Below are positions 45,239-54,804 of a DNA stretch of 64,000 nt, piece after piece; position 1 is the stretch's first letter; every line of letters starts with the position of its first letter. A model generated the notes under the pieces. The model ran no database searches. It worked only from the letters and a program-made list of their open reading frames with translations, and was not told where the DNA came from. The position numbers were made by a program, and so were the translations under genes. Origin of the DNA: an uncultured Sphingomonadaceae bacterium (GTDB lineage Bacteria > Pseudomonadota > Alphaproteobacteria > Sphingomonadales > Sphingomonadaceae); contig CAJXSN010000004.1 in NCBI GenBank assembly GCA_913060895.1, forward strand, positions 151,036-215,035, in the 5' to 3' direction.

Positions 45239-45655
45239 ATGGCTGACTATTACACCCATTTCTCCTGCCTGCTCGACGTAGGCACGCCCGAAAACGCCAC
45301 TCGCGCGCTCGATCTCTACAATGCGCTGGCGGATGAAAATGCCACTGAGGACCCGCCATCGGACGGATTCCTGCTGTCAATCCAGCCCGAACATGGCGGC
45401 ACGCAGCTCTGGATGCGCGATGATGGCACCGGCGATCCCGAGCACGTCATCCAGTTCGTCAAACGCTGTTCAAAAGAGTTCGGTCTGACCGGTTTATGGG
45501 GGATGCAATACGCCAATAGCTGCTCGAAGCCTCGTATCGACGGGTTCGGTGGCGGCGCACATGTCCTCGATCTTGCCACCGGCGAGACGGTGGACTGGAT
45601 CTATACCGATGGCTGGCTTTCCACTGTGCTGGCGGGAGGCGATCCCCATGCCTGA
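45239..45655 (+). CDS. Unknown protein, plasmid/phage type
   Basis: 138 residues (MADYYTHFSCLLDVGTPENAT at the start). Motifs: SIQPEHGGTQLWMRDDGTGDPEHVIQFV and CSKEFGLTGLWGMQYANSC. Similar proteins are common in alphaproteobacterial plasmids and integrative elements; function unknown. It overlaps the next gene by 8 bases. Confidence 0.65.
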   Translation: MADYYTHFSCLLDVGTPENATRALDLYNALADENATEDPPSDGFLLSIQPEHGGTQLWMRDDGTGDPEHVIQFVKRCSKEFGLTGLWGMQYANSCSKPRIDGFGGGAHVLDLATGETVDWIYTDGWLSTVLAGGDPHA

Positions 45656-46292
45656 GATCATCGAAACCACCGTCTATCGCCTGGGCGAACTGTCCGATGC
45701 GGCGAAGGATAAGGCGCGCGCCTGGTATCGCGAAGGCGGCTTCGACTATGACTGGTACGACGCCGTCTATGAGGATTTCCAGCACATCGCGGAAATCCTC
45801 GGACTGGACCTCAAGAGCCGATCCGTCCGGCTCATGGGCGGCGGCACCCGGCAGGAACCCTGCATCTGGTTCCGAGGCTTCTGGAGCCAGGGGGACGGTG
45901 CCTGCTTCGAAGGGCGGTTTTCCTATCGGAAAGCTGCCCAGCACCGGATCAGGGACTATGCCCCGCAGGACACCGAATTGCACCGGATCGCCGATGCCTT
46001 GCAGGCGGTCCAGCGGCGCAATTTCTACCAGATTCGCGCCGAGGCCAGCCATCACGGTCACTATTATCACGAATATTGCATGGCGATCTCGGTCGAGCGC
46101 GACAGTCCGACATATCAGGATATGACCGCCGATGCCGAGGAAGCCGTGATCGAGGCGCTGCGTGATCTTGCCCGCTGGCTCTACCGCCAGCTTGAACGCG
46201 AATATGACCATCTGTCTTCGGACGAGGCGGTCGATGAGACTATCGCTGCCAATGAATACACCTTCACCGAAGCCGGTCGCCGTTTCGGGTGA
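45648..46292 (+). CDS. Unknown protein (LGELSDAAKDKARAWYRE family)
   Basis: 214 residues, starting MPEIIETTVYRLGELSDAAK. The opening YRLGELSDAAKDKARAWYREG, a repeated theme in mobile-element proteins, is followed by a histidine-rich SHHGHYYHEYCM and helices with DLARWLYRQLEREYDHLSSDEA. Sometimes annotated near toxin-antitoxin stability systems, but no role is proven. Translationally coupled to the 45,239 gene by 8 bases. Confidence 0.65.
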   Translation: MPEIIETTVYRLGELSDAAKDKARAWYREGGFDYDWYDAVYEDFQHIAEILGLDLKSRSVRLMGGGTRQEPCIWFRGFWSQGDGACFEGRFSYRKAAQHRIRDYAPQDTELHRIADALQAVQRRNFYQIRAEASHHGHYYHEYCMAISVERDSPTYQDMTADAEEAVIEALRDLARWLYRQLEREYDHLSSDEAVDETIAANEYTFTEAGRRFG

Positions 46293-46307
46293 TCCTGAGA
46301 TGACACT

Positions 46308-46340
46308 GACAAGCGCCCCACCATTCGGTTGGGGCGCTTT
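46308..46340 (+). terminator. Rho-independent terminator
   Basis: GCGCCCCA (about 46312-46319) pairs with TGGGGCGC (about 46329-46336), followed by TTTT. It lies just after the stop of the 45,648 gene and ends that transcript before the strawberry-notch gene. Confidence 0.75.
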
Positions 46341-46451
46341 TCTCATGCTGCCGTTCGAGAGCCAGAGGGGGGCCGGAAGGGGTTAGGTCCGGGCGGTTGA
46401 GAGAGAGCGCTGTCCGGGCTTGTCCTTCCCGCTCTCCCGAGGTTTCCCGAC

Positions 46452-49400
46452 ATGAACATGCTATTCCCCGTGGCCGATCCGGTCACACCGCTGGCGACTG
46501 CGCCCGCAATCCTGGCTGCGGCCAATCTTCTGCTTCCCCATCTTGAGCGCGGCCAGCGCGTTGACGCCGCGGCGCTGCGCGCGGCGATGGAAGCGGCTTT
46601 CGGCGCGTCTGATGCGACCGGCGTCTGGGACTGGAAGCTGGCTTATGAGGCCTGCGAGGTCGCCACAGTGCTGTTCCTGCGCAAATATGGAAAAGCGCTT
46701 TTCCGTAAAGCCGCAAATCCGGCAGCACGAGTTTCCGTGCTGGCGAAGATCGCGGGGTTGTTGCCCACGCAGACCCGCCGCTCTGAGGAAAGCCAGAACT
46801 TCCAGCAATTCTCGACGCCTCTGCCGCTCGGCCTAGCCGCACTGTCGGCAGCTACGATTACGCCCGATGACGTGGTGCTGGAACCCTCGGCTGGCACCGG
46901 CCTCATGGCGATCCTCGCGCAGACCGCTGGCGCTTCGCTGATCCTCAACGAACTGGCCGAGACCCGCGCCGATCTTCTTCGCCAACTCTTCCCGGCCTTT
47001 CCCGTCACCCGCTTCGATGCCGCCCAGATCGACGATCATCTGGCCCCTGATGCCGTCCCGTCCGTGGTGCTGATGAACCCGCCATTCTCGGTCATGGCCA
47101 ATGTCAGCGGCCGTGTCACGGATGCCGCATACCGGCATATCGCCTCGGCATTGGCCCGTCTTGCTCCTGGCGGGCGGCTGGTTACGATCACCGGTGCGGG
47201 CTTTAGCCCTGAAGCTCCGGCCTGGCGGGATGCTTTCATCCGTCTGCAGGAACGCGGACGCGTGGTGTTTACCGCCGCCGTCGATGGCGCGGTCTATGCA
47301 AAGCACGGCACCAGCATCGACACGCGGCTGACCGTGATCGACAAACTGCCCGCCGAGGATCCAGCCAGTTTCCCCGGCTCGCCGGGCATTGCGCCTGATG
47401 TCGCGACCCTCATCGGCTGGATCGGGTGCCAAGTTCCACCGCGCCTGCCGGTCGCATTGCAGAAACTTGCCGTATCGGTCCCGGCCGCTGCGGCGAAGAC
47501 CGTGCGGGGGTATCTCGCGCGCTCGGCAGCCTCCCAGCCTGTCGCGGCGCCGGCCAATGATCCGGAGGGCGTGGAACTTGCCTATGAGACCGTGGACTGG
47601 GCACCGCCGGACGGCGCGCGTCTGTCCGATGCGATCTACGAGGAATATGCGCTGCAATCCTTGCGCATCCCCGGTGCGCAGCCGCATCCGACCAAGCTGG
47701 TGCAATCCGCCGCCATGGCCTCGGTCGCACCGCCCAAACCCTCCTACCGGCCCATGCTGCCCGCCGACATCTGCACACGCCTGTCCGACGCCCAGCTTGA
47801 GACCGTGATCTACGCTGGCGAAGCCCATGCCAATCATCTCGACGGTGCCTGGACCGTGGATGAGCATTTCGACAATGTGAGCGCCGCGCCCGACGATGCC
47901 GCTGGATCGATCCGCTTTCGCCGGGGCTTCATGCTCGGTGATGGAACCGGGGCGGGCAAAGGCCGCCAGTCGGCAGCCATCATTCTCGACAACTGGCTGC
48001 GCGGGCGGCGCAAGGCGGTCTGGATCTCCAAATCCGACAAGCTGATCGAGGATGCGCAGCGCGACTGGTCGGCGCTCGGCATGGAACGCCTGCTGGTCAC
48101 GCCGCTCTCGCGCTTTCCGCAGGGGAAGACGATCACGCTGTCGGAAGGCATCCTGTTCACCACCTATGCCACGCTACGTTCCGATGACCGGGGCGAGAAG
48201 GTTTCCCGCGTGCGTCAGATCGTCGATTGGTTGGGGGCTGATTTCGATGGAGCCATCATCTTCGACGAGAGCCATGCCATGCAGAATGCCGGGGGCGGCA
48301 AGGGAGAACGCGGTGACGTCGCTGCCTCGCAGCAGGGACGCGCGGGTCTGCGCCTTCAGCACGCCTTGCCCGATGCCCGCGTGGTCTATGTCTCGGCGAC
48401 TGGCGCCACCACGGTCCACAATCTCGCCTATGCGCAGCGGCTCGGTCTCTGGGGCGGCGAGGATTTCCCCTTCGCGACCAAGGCTGAGTTCGTCGAAGCC
48501 ATTGAGGCCGGCGGCGTGGCGGCGATGGAGGTTCTGGCCCGCGATCTGCGATCTCTCGGCCTCTATACCTCCCGCTCGCTTTCCTATGATGGCGTCGAAT
48601 ATGAACTGGTCGAGCACCAGCTTACCGACGAACAGCGCCGGATCTATGATGCCTATGCCGGGGCCTTCGCCGTCATTCACAACAATCTCGACGCGGCGAT
48701 GGAGGCCGCCAACATCACCGGCAGTGAGGGGACACTGAACCGGCAGGCCAAATCTGCGGCTCGGTCGGCGTTTGAAAGCACGAAGCAGCGCTTCTTCGGC
48801 CATCTGCTCACGTCCATGAAGACGCCGACCCTGACCCAGTCCATCGAGGTCGATCTGGAAGCGGGTCATGCCGCTGTGATCCAGATCGTTTCAACCGGCG
48901 AGGCGCTGATGGAACGGCGGCTGGCGGAGATCCCGACTGAGGAATGGAATGACATTTCCGTAGATGTCACGCCGAGGGAATATGTAGGATCGTATTTGCA
49001 GCATTCCTTCCCGGTGCAGCTCTACGAGCCGTTTACCGACGGTGAAGGCAATCTCTCGTCCCGGCCGGTTTTCCGCGACGGTCAGCCGGTGGAATGCCGT
49101 GAAGCCGTCGCCCGGCGAAATGAAATGCTTGAGCAACTGGGCTCACTGCCACCCGTGCCGGGAGCGCTTGATCAGATCATCCAGCGCTTCGGCACCGACA
49201 TCGTGGCCGAGGTCACGGGGCGTTCGCGGCGGATTGTTCGCCGCGGCGATGGTGTCTCTGCACGTCTTGCGGTCGAGAACCGCGCGCCTTCCGCAAACCT
49301 TGCTGAAACGTCGGCCTTCATGGATGACCAGAAGCGCATCCTCGTGTTCAGCGATGCTGGCGGCACCGGGCGCAGCTATCACGCTGAACTCTCGGCGCGG

Positions 49401-50774
49401 AACCAGAGGCTGCGGGTCCATTACCTGCTGGAACCGGGCTGGAAGGCGGATGCGGCCATTCAGGGACTGGGGCGCACCAACCGCACCAATCAGGCGCAGC
49501 CGCCCTTGTTCCGGCCGATCGCCACGGACGTTAAAGCCGAGAAGCGGTTCCTCAGCACGATTGCCCGCCGTCTTGATACGCTAGGCGCAATCACGCGCGG
49601 TCAACGCCAGACCGGAGGTCAGGGCCTGTTTCGGCCCGAGGACAATCTGGAATCCCCCTATGCCCGTGATGCTCTGCGCCAGCTCTATTTGGCTGTAGTG
49701 CGCGGTAAGGTCGAAGGCTGCTCGCTGGAACGCTTCGAAACCGCGACGGGCCTGAAGCTGATGGACAGCAATGGCGTGAAGGACGATTTGCCGCCGATCA
49801 CCACCTTCCTCAACCGCTTGCTGGCCCTGACCATCGAATTGCAGGGCATCCTGTTCTCGGCCTTCGAGCAGTTGCTCCAGGCCCGAATCGAGGGGGCCAT
49901 TGCTTCGGGCACTTATGACATGGGGCTGGAAACGCTCCGAGCCGAAAGCTTCAATGTCACCGACCGGCAGGTCATCCACACCCATCCGGGCACTGGAGCG
50001 GAAACTCGGCTCCTGACCATCACCGAGCGCAAACGCAACCGACCGGTGACGCTGGATGCGGCTTTGGCCGAACTGGATGATCCGCGCGCAAAGCTGCTGG
50101 TCAACGAGCGATCCGGTCGTGCTGCCGTGCAGATTCCGACCACCAGCGTCATGCTGGATGACGGCGAGATCGAACGGCGCGTGCGGCTGATCCGACCCAT
50201 GGAGGCGATGAACATTCCGGTGCGGGCGATGAGCGAGACCCATTGGCTTGAGGCCGACCATGCCGCCTTCAGCGCGGCCTGGACGGCGGAACTGGCCGAG
50301 GTGCCGGAGTTCACCGACACTATTCTGCATATGGTGACGGGGCTGCTTTTGCCGATCTGGAAGCGCCTGCCGCAGGAATCCTCCCGCGTCTATCGTCTTC
50401 AGAGCGATGAAGGCGAACGCATCATCGGTCGCCGCGTGTCACCTGCATGGGCTGCCAATGCCTCCACCAGCGGCGTCAGCAGTAACATCACGCCCGATGC
50501 CGCTTATGCCGCCCTGCTCGAAGGCAGGACTATCCTCGATCTGGCAGAGGGACTGCAACTGCGCCGTGTCCGCGTCATGGGCGCGAACCGTATCGAGCTG
50601 ACCGGCTTCACCGACGCGATGCGGGATCGGCTGCGGGCTTACGGTCTCTTCAGCGAGATCATCTCGTGGAAGCTGCGCTTCTTCGTACCGGTGGGGGCAT
50701 CCGGACCGGAGATCATTGGCAAGCTTTTCGGCCGCTTCCCGGTCGAGCGCATTGGTGAGCGGGAGGCAGCGTAA
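46452..50774 (+). CDS. Strawberry-notch helicase-like protein with methyltransferase-like half
   Basis: 1440 residues. Residues about 130-340 form an adenine-methyltransferase-like domain (VLEPSAGTGLMAIL, then VVLMNPPFSVM, the NPPF motif). Residues about 480-1000 are a superfamily 2 helicase of the strawberry-notch type: FMLGDGTGAGKGRQ (Walker A), IIFDESHAM (DExH), YVSATGATT, and a later FSDAGGTGRSYH and LGRTNRTNQ. Such proteins in ICEs and plasmids may protect DNA or rework it during transfer. Its stop shares one base with the next start. Confidence 0.9.
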   Translation: MNMLFPVADPVTPLATAPAILAAANLLLPHLERGQRVDAAALRAAMEAAFGASDATGVWDWKLAYEACEVATVLFLRKYGKALFRKAANPAARVSVLAKIAGLLPTQTRRSEESQNFQQFSTPLPLGLAALSAATITPDDVVLEPSAGTGLMAILAQTAGASLILNELAETRADLLRQLFPAFPVTRFDAAQIDDHLAPDAVPSVVLMNPPFSVMANVSGRVTDAAYRHIASALARLAPGGRLVTITGAGFSPEAPAWRDAFIRLQERGRVVFTAAVDGAVYAKHGTSIDTRLTVIDKLPAEDPASFPGSPGIAPDVATLIGWIGCQVPPRLPVALQKLAVSVPAAAAKTVRGYLARSAASQPVAAPANDPEGVELAYETVDWAPPDGARLSDAIYEEYALQSLRIPGAQPHPTKLVQSAAMASVAPPKPSYRPMLPADICTRLSDAQLETVIYAGEAHANHLDGAWTVDEHFDNVSAAPDDAAGSIRFRRGFMLGDGTGAGKGRQSAAIILDNWLRGRRKAVWISKSDKLIEDAQRDWSALGMERLLVTPLSRFPQGKTITLSEGILFTTYATLRSDDRGEKVSRVRQIVDWLGADFDGAIIFDESHAMQNAGGGKGERGDVAASQQGRAGLRLQHALPDARVVYVSATGATTVHNLAYAQRLGLWGGEDFPFATKAEFVEAIEAGGVAAMEVLARDLRSLGLYTSRSLSYDGVEYELVEHQLTDEQRRIYDAYAGAFAVIHNNLDAAMEAANITGSEGTLNRQAKSAARSAFESTKQRFFGHLLTSMKTPTLTQSIEVDLEAGHAAVIQIVSTGEALMERRLAEIPTEEWNDISVDVTPREYVGSYLQHSFPVQLYEPFTDGEGNLSSRPVFRDGQPVECREAVARRNEMLEQLGSLPPVPGALDQIIQRFGTDIVAEVTGRSRRIVRRGDGVSARLAVENRAPSANLAETSAFMDDQKRILVFSDAGGTGRSYHAELSARNQRLRVHYLLEPGWKADAAIQGLGRTNRTNQAQPPLFRPIATDVKAEKRFLSTIARRLDTLGAITRGQRQTGGQGLFRPEDNLESPYARDALRQLYLAVVRGKVEGCSLERFETATGLKLMDSNGVKDDLPPITTFLNRLLALTIELQGILFSAFEQLLQARIEGAIASGTYDMGLETLRAESFNVTDRQVIHTHPGTGAETRLLTITERKRNRPVTLDAALAELDDPRAKLLVNERSGRAAVQIPTTSVMLDDGEIERRVRLIRPMEAMNIPVRAMSETHWLEADHAAFSAAWTAELAEVPEFTDTILHMVTGLLLPIWKRLPQESSRVYRLQSDEGERIIGRRVSPAWAANASTSGVSSNITPDAAYAALLEGRTILDLAEGLQLRRVRVMGANRIELTGFTDAMRDRLRAYGLFSEIISWKLRFFVPVGASGPEIIGKLFGRFPVERIGEREAA

Positions 50775-51820
50775 TGGCGCGTCTCAACGCCACCGAACTG
50801 GCGCAGCGTCTCGGCCAACAGGCCGAGGCGGTGTGCCGCCATTATCTGTCGAACGGTCGCAAGCAGGGCAACTACTGGCAGGTTGGCGATGTGCAGAACA
50901 ATCCGGGCCGGTCGATGTTTGTTCGCCTTATCGGGCCGGAGTCCGGCAAAGGGGCAGCCGGTAAATGGACCGATGCGCAAAGCGGTGAATATGGCGATCT
51001 GCTCGATGTCATCCGCAAAAGCCTCGGCCTGATCGACTTTGCCGATATTACCGAGGAAGCCCGCCGGTTTCTCAGTCTGCCGCATCCCGAACCGGAGCCG
51101 CAGGTGCATCGATCCCGAACACCGCCTGCACCATCGGGATCATCTGAGGCCGCACGCAGGCTCTGGCGCATGACGCAGCCATTGATCGGCTCGGTTGCAG
51201 AGACGTATTTACGCAGGCGCGGCATTACGGATTTACGCGGAACCGTAAATCTGCGCTTTCATCCGAACTGCTACTGGCGACCCGAGGGCAATGGTCTGAC
51301 GCAAACCTGGCCCGCCATGATCGCCGCCGTCACCGATCTCAAAGGCAAGATCACCGGCGCACATCGCACCTGGCTGACCCGCGACGGCTCTGGCAAGGCA
51401 CCTGTCGATCCGCCGAGGAAGGCAATGGGCGACCTGCTCGGGCATGCCGTCCGGTTTGGCGATACGCAGGATGTAATGGCAGCGGGGGAAGGCATCGAAA
51501 CCATCCTGTCGCTGAGGAAGGCCATGCCAATGATGCCGATGGTCTCCGCGCTGTCAGCGGGACATCTCGCAGCCACCCTGTTCCCACCACATCTGCGCAG
51601 GCTCTATATCGTCCGCGACAACGATCCGGCAGGTGACGGCGCGCGCGATAGTCTGGTGGACCGGGCCATCGAGGCCGGAATCGAGGCGATCACGCTCTCG
51701 CCCATGCTGGGGGACTTCAACGACGATCTTACAGCCCGCGGCCTTGATGCGCTTGCGGCACAGATCCGGGTGCAGATCGCCCCCGAGGATGTCAGCCGCT
51801 TCATGGCTCTGACGCCATAG
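50774..51820 (+). CDS. Toprim-domain protein, primase-like
   Basis: 348 residues. The N-terminal half resembles the DUF7146 zinc-free primase start (LAQRLGQQAEAVCRHYL, KWTDAQSGEYGDLLDVIR), the C-terminal half a toprim fold with the catalytic glutamate in VMAAGEGIETILSL and the acidic pair RDNDPAGDGAR. This type primes DNA on mobile elements. It is in the same transcript as the strawberry-notch gene and followed by a gap of 345 bases that holds the next leader. Confidence 0.88.
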   Translation: MARLNATELAQRLGQQAEAVCRHYLSNGRKQGNYWQVGDVQNNPGRSMFVRLIGPESGKGAAGKWTDAQSGEYGDLLDVIRKSLGLIDFADITEEARRFLSLPHPEPEPQVHRSRTPPAPSGSSEAARRLWRMTQPLIGSVAETYLRRRGITDLRGTVNLRFHPNCYWRPEGNGLTQTWPAMIAAVTDLKGKITGAHRTWLTRDGSGKAPVDPPRKAMGDLLGHAVRFGDTQDVMAAGEGIETILSLRKAMPMMPMVSALSAGHLAATLFPPHLRRLYIVRDNDPAGDGARDSLVDRAIEAGIEAITLSPMLGDFNDDLTARGLDALAAQIRVQIAPEDVSRFMALTP

Positions 51821-51985
51821 CCGACACCGGGGCCGTGATCGGGCTGTATCAATCCTGTCATATGCGCGGGGCTGCACCAGTATCGGCAGAGGACCGCGCC
51901 TTGGCCTTCTGAGAGGGCGATCGGCCCACAAACACTCCGGTCCGGCAATGGCGGCGCCCGACTGATTTCCGTCGGCGGCTCGCCA

Positions 51986-52157
51986 CCCCACGCGACAAGT
52001 CGCGTGGGGACCCCGTCTCCCCCGCCTTTACAGCGCGAAACAAATCAGCCGGGCTTTGCCATCAAGGCCCTCGCAAAGGGCTCGGGCTGCCAGACCGGAG
52101 CGCCCGTGGGCTTGTCGTCGCCATGAAGGCCGCGACGGTCGCGGTCCAACCGAAGGA
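51986..52157 (+). promoter_or_regulatory. Structured leader, type 3, copy 1 (before DUF2493 gene)
   Basis: The stretch 51,821-52,165 holds no gene; near its end lies a structured block. First a hairpin CCCCACGCGAC / GTCGCGTGGGG (51986-52009, 11 pairs), then a GCCC-type hairpin with a CGCAAA loop (about 52066-52080) and a third CCGCG/CGCGG hairpin (about 52129-52145). The same order precedes the DUF736 gene at 62,729-62,880, where the first stem has two compensatory changes. GGACGC and the ATG (52166) follow. Confidence 0.65.
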
Positions 52158-52165
52158 CGCATCCC

Positions 52166-53092
52166 ATGGACGCACATGACGAATTTGAACCCGATCACAG
52201 CACATCCCCGACCGGCCATGTCATCGAAGACCTCGAACTCTATGGCTACCGTCCCGCCGAGGACGAGGCCGATCCCCGGATCACGCCCGAAGACAATGCC
52301 ATCCAGGGCGCGGTCTCTGACATTTTCGACGCCCTGATTTCCACCATGGCCGATACCAGCCTCGATTTCGACCTCGACGAAATCCTCTGGTCCACCGTCA
52401 ACACCTTCCACCGCGCCGTCGAGCGGATCGAACGCAAACTCGACGATAACGAGCAGACCCAGAAGCGCCTTCAGCGCGAACAGGACGGCAGCGAGGTCAA
52501 ATCCGTCCAGTTGGAGACCCTGATCGGCGCGGGGCAAAGCCTGATCGAGCGCCGCGACAGCATGGAAACCTTCCGCGACACCGCCGCCGACATTTATCTG
52601 CGTACCACCGGCACGCCCTGGTCACAGCGCTCCGGCTCACGGGTCAACCACCGCCAGATGACCTCGGCCATGATCGACAGCCGCGACTTCATCGCCGCCA
52701 AACGCCGGGCTGACAACGAGGTGCTGCTGCCCGCCGGACCGAAGATCGCCTTTTCGGGCGGAGACACCACCGACCACAAGACGATCTGGGCCAAGCTCGA
52801 TCAGATCCATACCAAACACCCGGACATGGTGCTCATGCATGGCGGATCGCCAAAAGGCGCCGAGCGCATTGCAGCCACCTGGGCCAATAACCGCAAGGTC
52901 GCACAGGTCGCCTTCAAGCCCGACTGGACAAAACACGCCAAGGCAGCGCCTTTCAAGCGCAATGACCAGATGCTTGGCACCCTGCCGATCGGGGTCATCA
53001 TCTTTCCCGGCACCGGCATTCAGGAAAACCTCGCCGACAAGGCCCGCAAGATGGGCATCCCGGTCTATCGCTTCGGAACGGGCAGCGCGTGA
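52166..53092 (+). CDS. DUF2493 (SLOG-like) protein
   Basis: 308 residues. The C-terminal half is the DUF2493 domain, a Rossmann-like nucleotide-binding fold: KIAFSGGDTTDHKTIWAKLDQIHTKHPDMVLMHGGSPKGAERIAATWA, with FKPDW and GTGIQENLADKA. The N-terminal half is helical and acidic (SDIFDALISTMADTSLDFDLDEILWSTVNTFHRAVERIE). Such proteins in plasmids may sense a nucleotide. Function unknown. Confidence 0.87.
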   Translation: MDAHDEFEPDHSTSPTGHVIEDLELYGYRPAEDEADPRITPEDNAIQGAVSDIFDALISTMADTSLDFDLDEILWSTVNTFHRAVERIERKLDDNEQTQKRLQREQDGSEVKSVQLETLIGAGQSLIERRDSMETFRDTAADIYLRTTGTPWSQRSGSRVNHRQMTSAMIDSRDFIAAKRRADNEVLLPAGPKIAFSGGDTTDHKTIWAKLDQIHTKHPDMVLMHGGSPKGAERIAATWANNRKVAQVAFKPDWTKHAKAAPFKRNDQMLGTLPIGVIIFPGTGIQENLADKARKMGIPVYRFGTGSA

Positions 53093-53243
53093 GCGCTGCC
53101 TTTCCTCATCACCACGAGCCGGATGGTCGAAACCCCCGATCATTCCGGCTCGCGCAGGCAGGCATGTTCATGCTATATTCCGCTTTGCGCCGTGGTGGTG
53201 GTGGAAGGCGCAACCGTTCAATCTCTTGCACGGAGACACCACC

Positions 53244-53684
53244 ATGATCGCTCTCGGAATTCTTGTGTCCATCGCGGCCGTCGGCACCATGTGCTGGTTG
53301 CTGCTCAATCTCGCGGTCTTTGCCCTACCGTTCTTCATCGGGCTCAACGCAGGCACCTGGGCCTATGGCACGGGTGCTGGCTGGCTTGGTGCAATACTCG
53401 TTGGCCTCGTCGCCGCTGGCCTGACACTGGTCGTCGGTCAGGGCTTGCTCATGCTGATCCGCCCGATCTGGGCGCGATTGCTAATCGCGCTGGCCTTTGT
53501 TGCACCGGCGGGCATGGCGGGGTTCTACGCCACGCTCGGTATCGTCAAACACACGATGCCGTCCGAGACTTGGCAAATCATCTTTTCGGTAATCGGCGCA
53601 GGCGCTGTGGGCGTGACGGCCTTTCTGCGCGTCGCGGGCATGGCGACAATCGGGCCTGCCGACGGGAACCTTGCGCGCATGTGA
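53244..53684 (+). CDS. Polytopic membrane protein
   Basis: 146 residues with four hydrophobic segments (residues about 4-30, 45-70, 75-100, 112-132). A GGAGACACC ribosome-binding site precedes the ATG. No family is recognised; small membrane proteins of this kind sit in many plasmid modules. The last gene before the metal-resistance cargo. Confidence 0.65.
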   Translation: MIALGILVSIAAVGTMCWLLLNLAVFALPFFIGLNAGTWAYGTGAGWLGAILVGLVAAGLTLVVGQGLLMLIRPIWARLLIALAFVAPAGMAGFYATLGIVKHTMPSETWQIIFSVIGAGAVGVTAFLRVAGMATIGPADGNLARM

Positions 53685-54006
53685 GGGGGCAATCCCGTTG
53701 CGAAGAGCCCTTAGCTGCCGGTCGGCTGCCCTCTTTGTATGTCTGCTTGTTGTCGACCAAACCACGACATTCGCCCGGGCTGGTGTGAGCGGCCAGAATT
53801 GACAGGAGCAGTCGTCCAAACTTCGTGAAGCTGTCGGGCGGCTGCCGACCTTCTGCTCCTTAATGTCACTTTCCAAATCCCGCCATACGTTCAGCGACTG
53901 ATTATTGACGTGAGTGGGTCGGGATCAGGCGCTTCTTGCCGCTGGGAGATGAGGACGGACCTTCAGACTACAGAACGAAGTAACCATCGGAGCTTTGAGG
54001 TGGCTG
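53685..54006. other. Intergenic region between the plasmid-type module and the copper cargo
   Basis: About 320 bases with no recognised gene. The plus strand is noncoding and the cueR operon ends at its right edge. No IS ends, att repeats or T-tract hairpins were seen, but this is the natural place for a cargo boundary. Confidence 0.35.
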
Positions 54007-54459
54007 CTACGTGCGTAATTCATCTACCTTGCCGAAACGACGTCGCGTCGTTCTAGCAGGCGGGCTGCCATCATTCTCGGCCAGGCCTTCGATGATCGGG
54101 CAGTCAGGCCGATCGTCGCCGTGACAGCGTTTGGCCAGATTTTCCAGCGTCGCGATCATTGCCGCGATCTCCGCCTGCTTCTGTTTCAGTGCGTCGACAT
54201 GCCCGAGCGCGAGCGCCTTCACGTCGGCGCTCGCGCGCTCGCGGTCGCTCCATAGGGCGAGCAGATCGCCGATCTGCTCGACGGTGAAGCCAAGATCGCG
54301 CGCGCCACGAATGAAGCGTAGGCGATGGATATCGGCATCGTCATAATCGCGATAGCCGCTGTCGCGCCGGGCCGCTTTCGGGATCAGGCCGGACTGCTCG
54401 TAGTAGCGGATCATCTTGGAGCTGACTCCTGATGCCCGGGATGCCTCGCCGATATTCAT
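54007..54459 (-). CDS. cueR: CueR-type MerR copper regulator
   Basis: 150 residues. A MerR winged HTH (MNIGEASRASGVSSKMIRYYEQSGLIP) is followed by a dimerisation helix and a metal loop CHGDDRPDCPIIEGL, matching the two-cysteine CueR Cu(I) site. It overlaps the glutaredoxin gene by 4 bases and belongs to the copper-ATPase operon, whose promoter it should control. Confidence 0.92.
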   Translation of the reverse strand: MNIGEASRASGVSSKMIRYYEQSGLIPKAARRDSGYRDYDDADIHRLRFIRGARDLGFTVEQIGDLLALWSDRERASADVKALALGHVDALKQKQAEIAAMIATLENLAKRCHGDDRPDCPIIEGLAENDGSPPARTTRRRFGKVDELRT

Positions 54460-54731
54460 AAGATTTTTCCTTTCTCGGCAACTTCCGCAGTCAAGTCAAA
54501 CGCGGCCGCGATCTTCGGCCACTGGCTTGCGAACGTGCCGTAGAAGAATTCGTCGCCGACGAAGGTAATTGGTGCGACGCGCACCCCGGTCCTCGCTTTG
54601 GCCTCTTCCATGATCGTCACGTCAGTCAGGTCACGTTCTTCATATGGGATGCCTGACGCCTCCAGCCAACGCTTGAGCGCATGGCAGTCGGGACAGGTCG
54701 GCGTGGTATAGATGACGACGGGCTTGTCCAT
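54456..54731 (-). CDS. Glutaredoxin-family protein
   Basis: 91 residues from the ATG at 54731 with GGAGG 8 bases upstream. The active site PTCPDCHALKRWL has the CPDC motif, and VRVAPITF and an EF-type segment are glutaredoxin-like. It may reduce copper-bound or oxidised thiols. Second gene of the copA-grx-cueR operon. Confidence 0.85.
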   Translation of the reverse strand: MDKPVVIYTTPTCPDCHALKRWLEASGIPYEERDLTDVTIMEEAKARTGVRVAPITFVGDEFFYGTFASQWPKIAAAFDLTAEVAEKGKIL

Positions 54732-54804
54732 CCGATGGTCCTCCATTCTTTGATGGGTGGAGCCGGGGCGCGTTTCCCTCCCCCGGCTTATGCATGTTCA
54801 GTCC

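Noticed and set aside
46385..46451. A possible fourth copy of the type 1 leader before the strawberry-notch gene.
   Set aside because: It shares the GGTTGAGAGAGAG word but the outer and inner stems do not pair and the spacing differs, so it was left out of the family.
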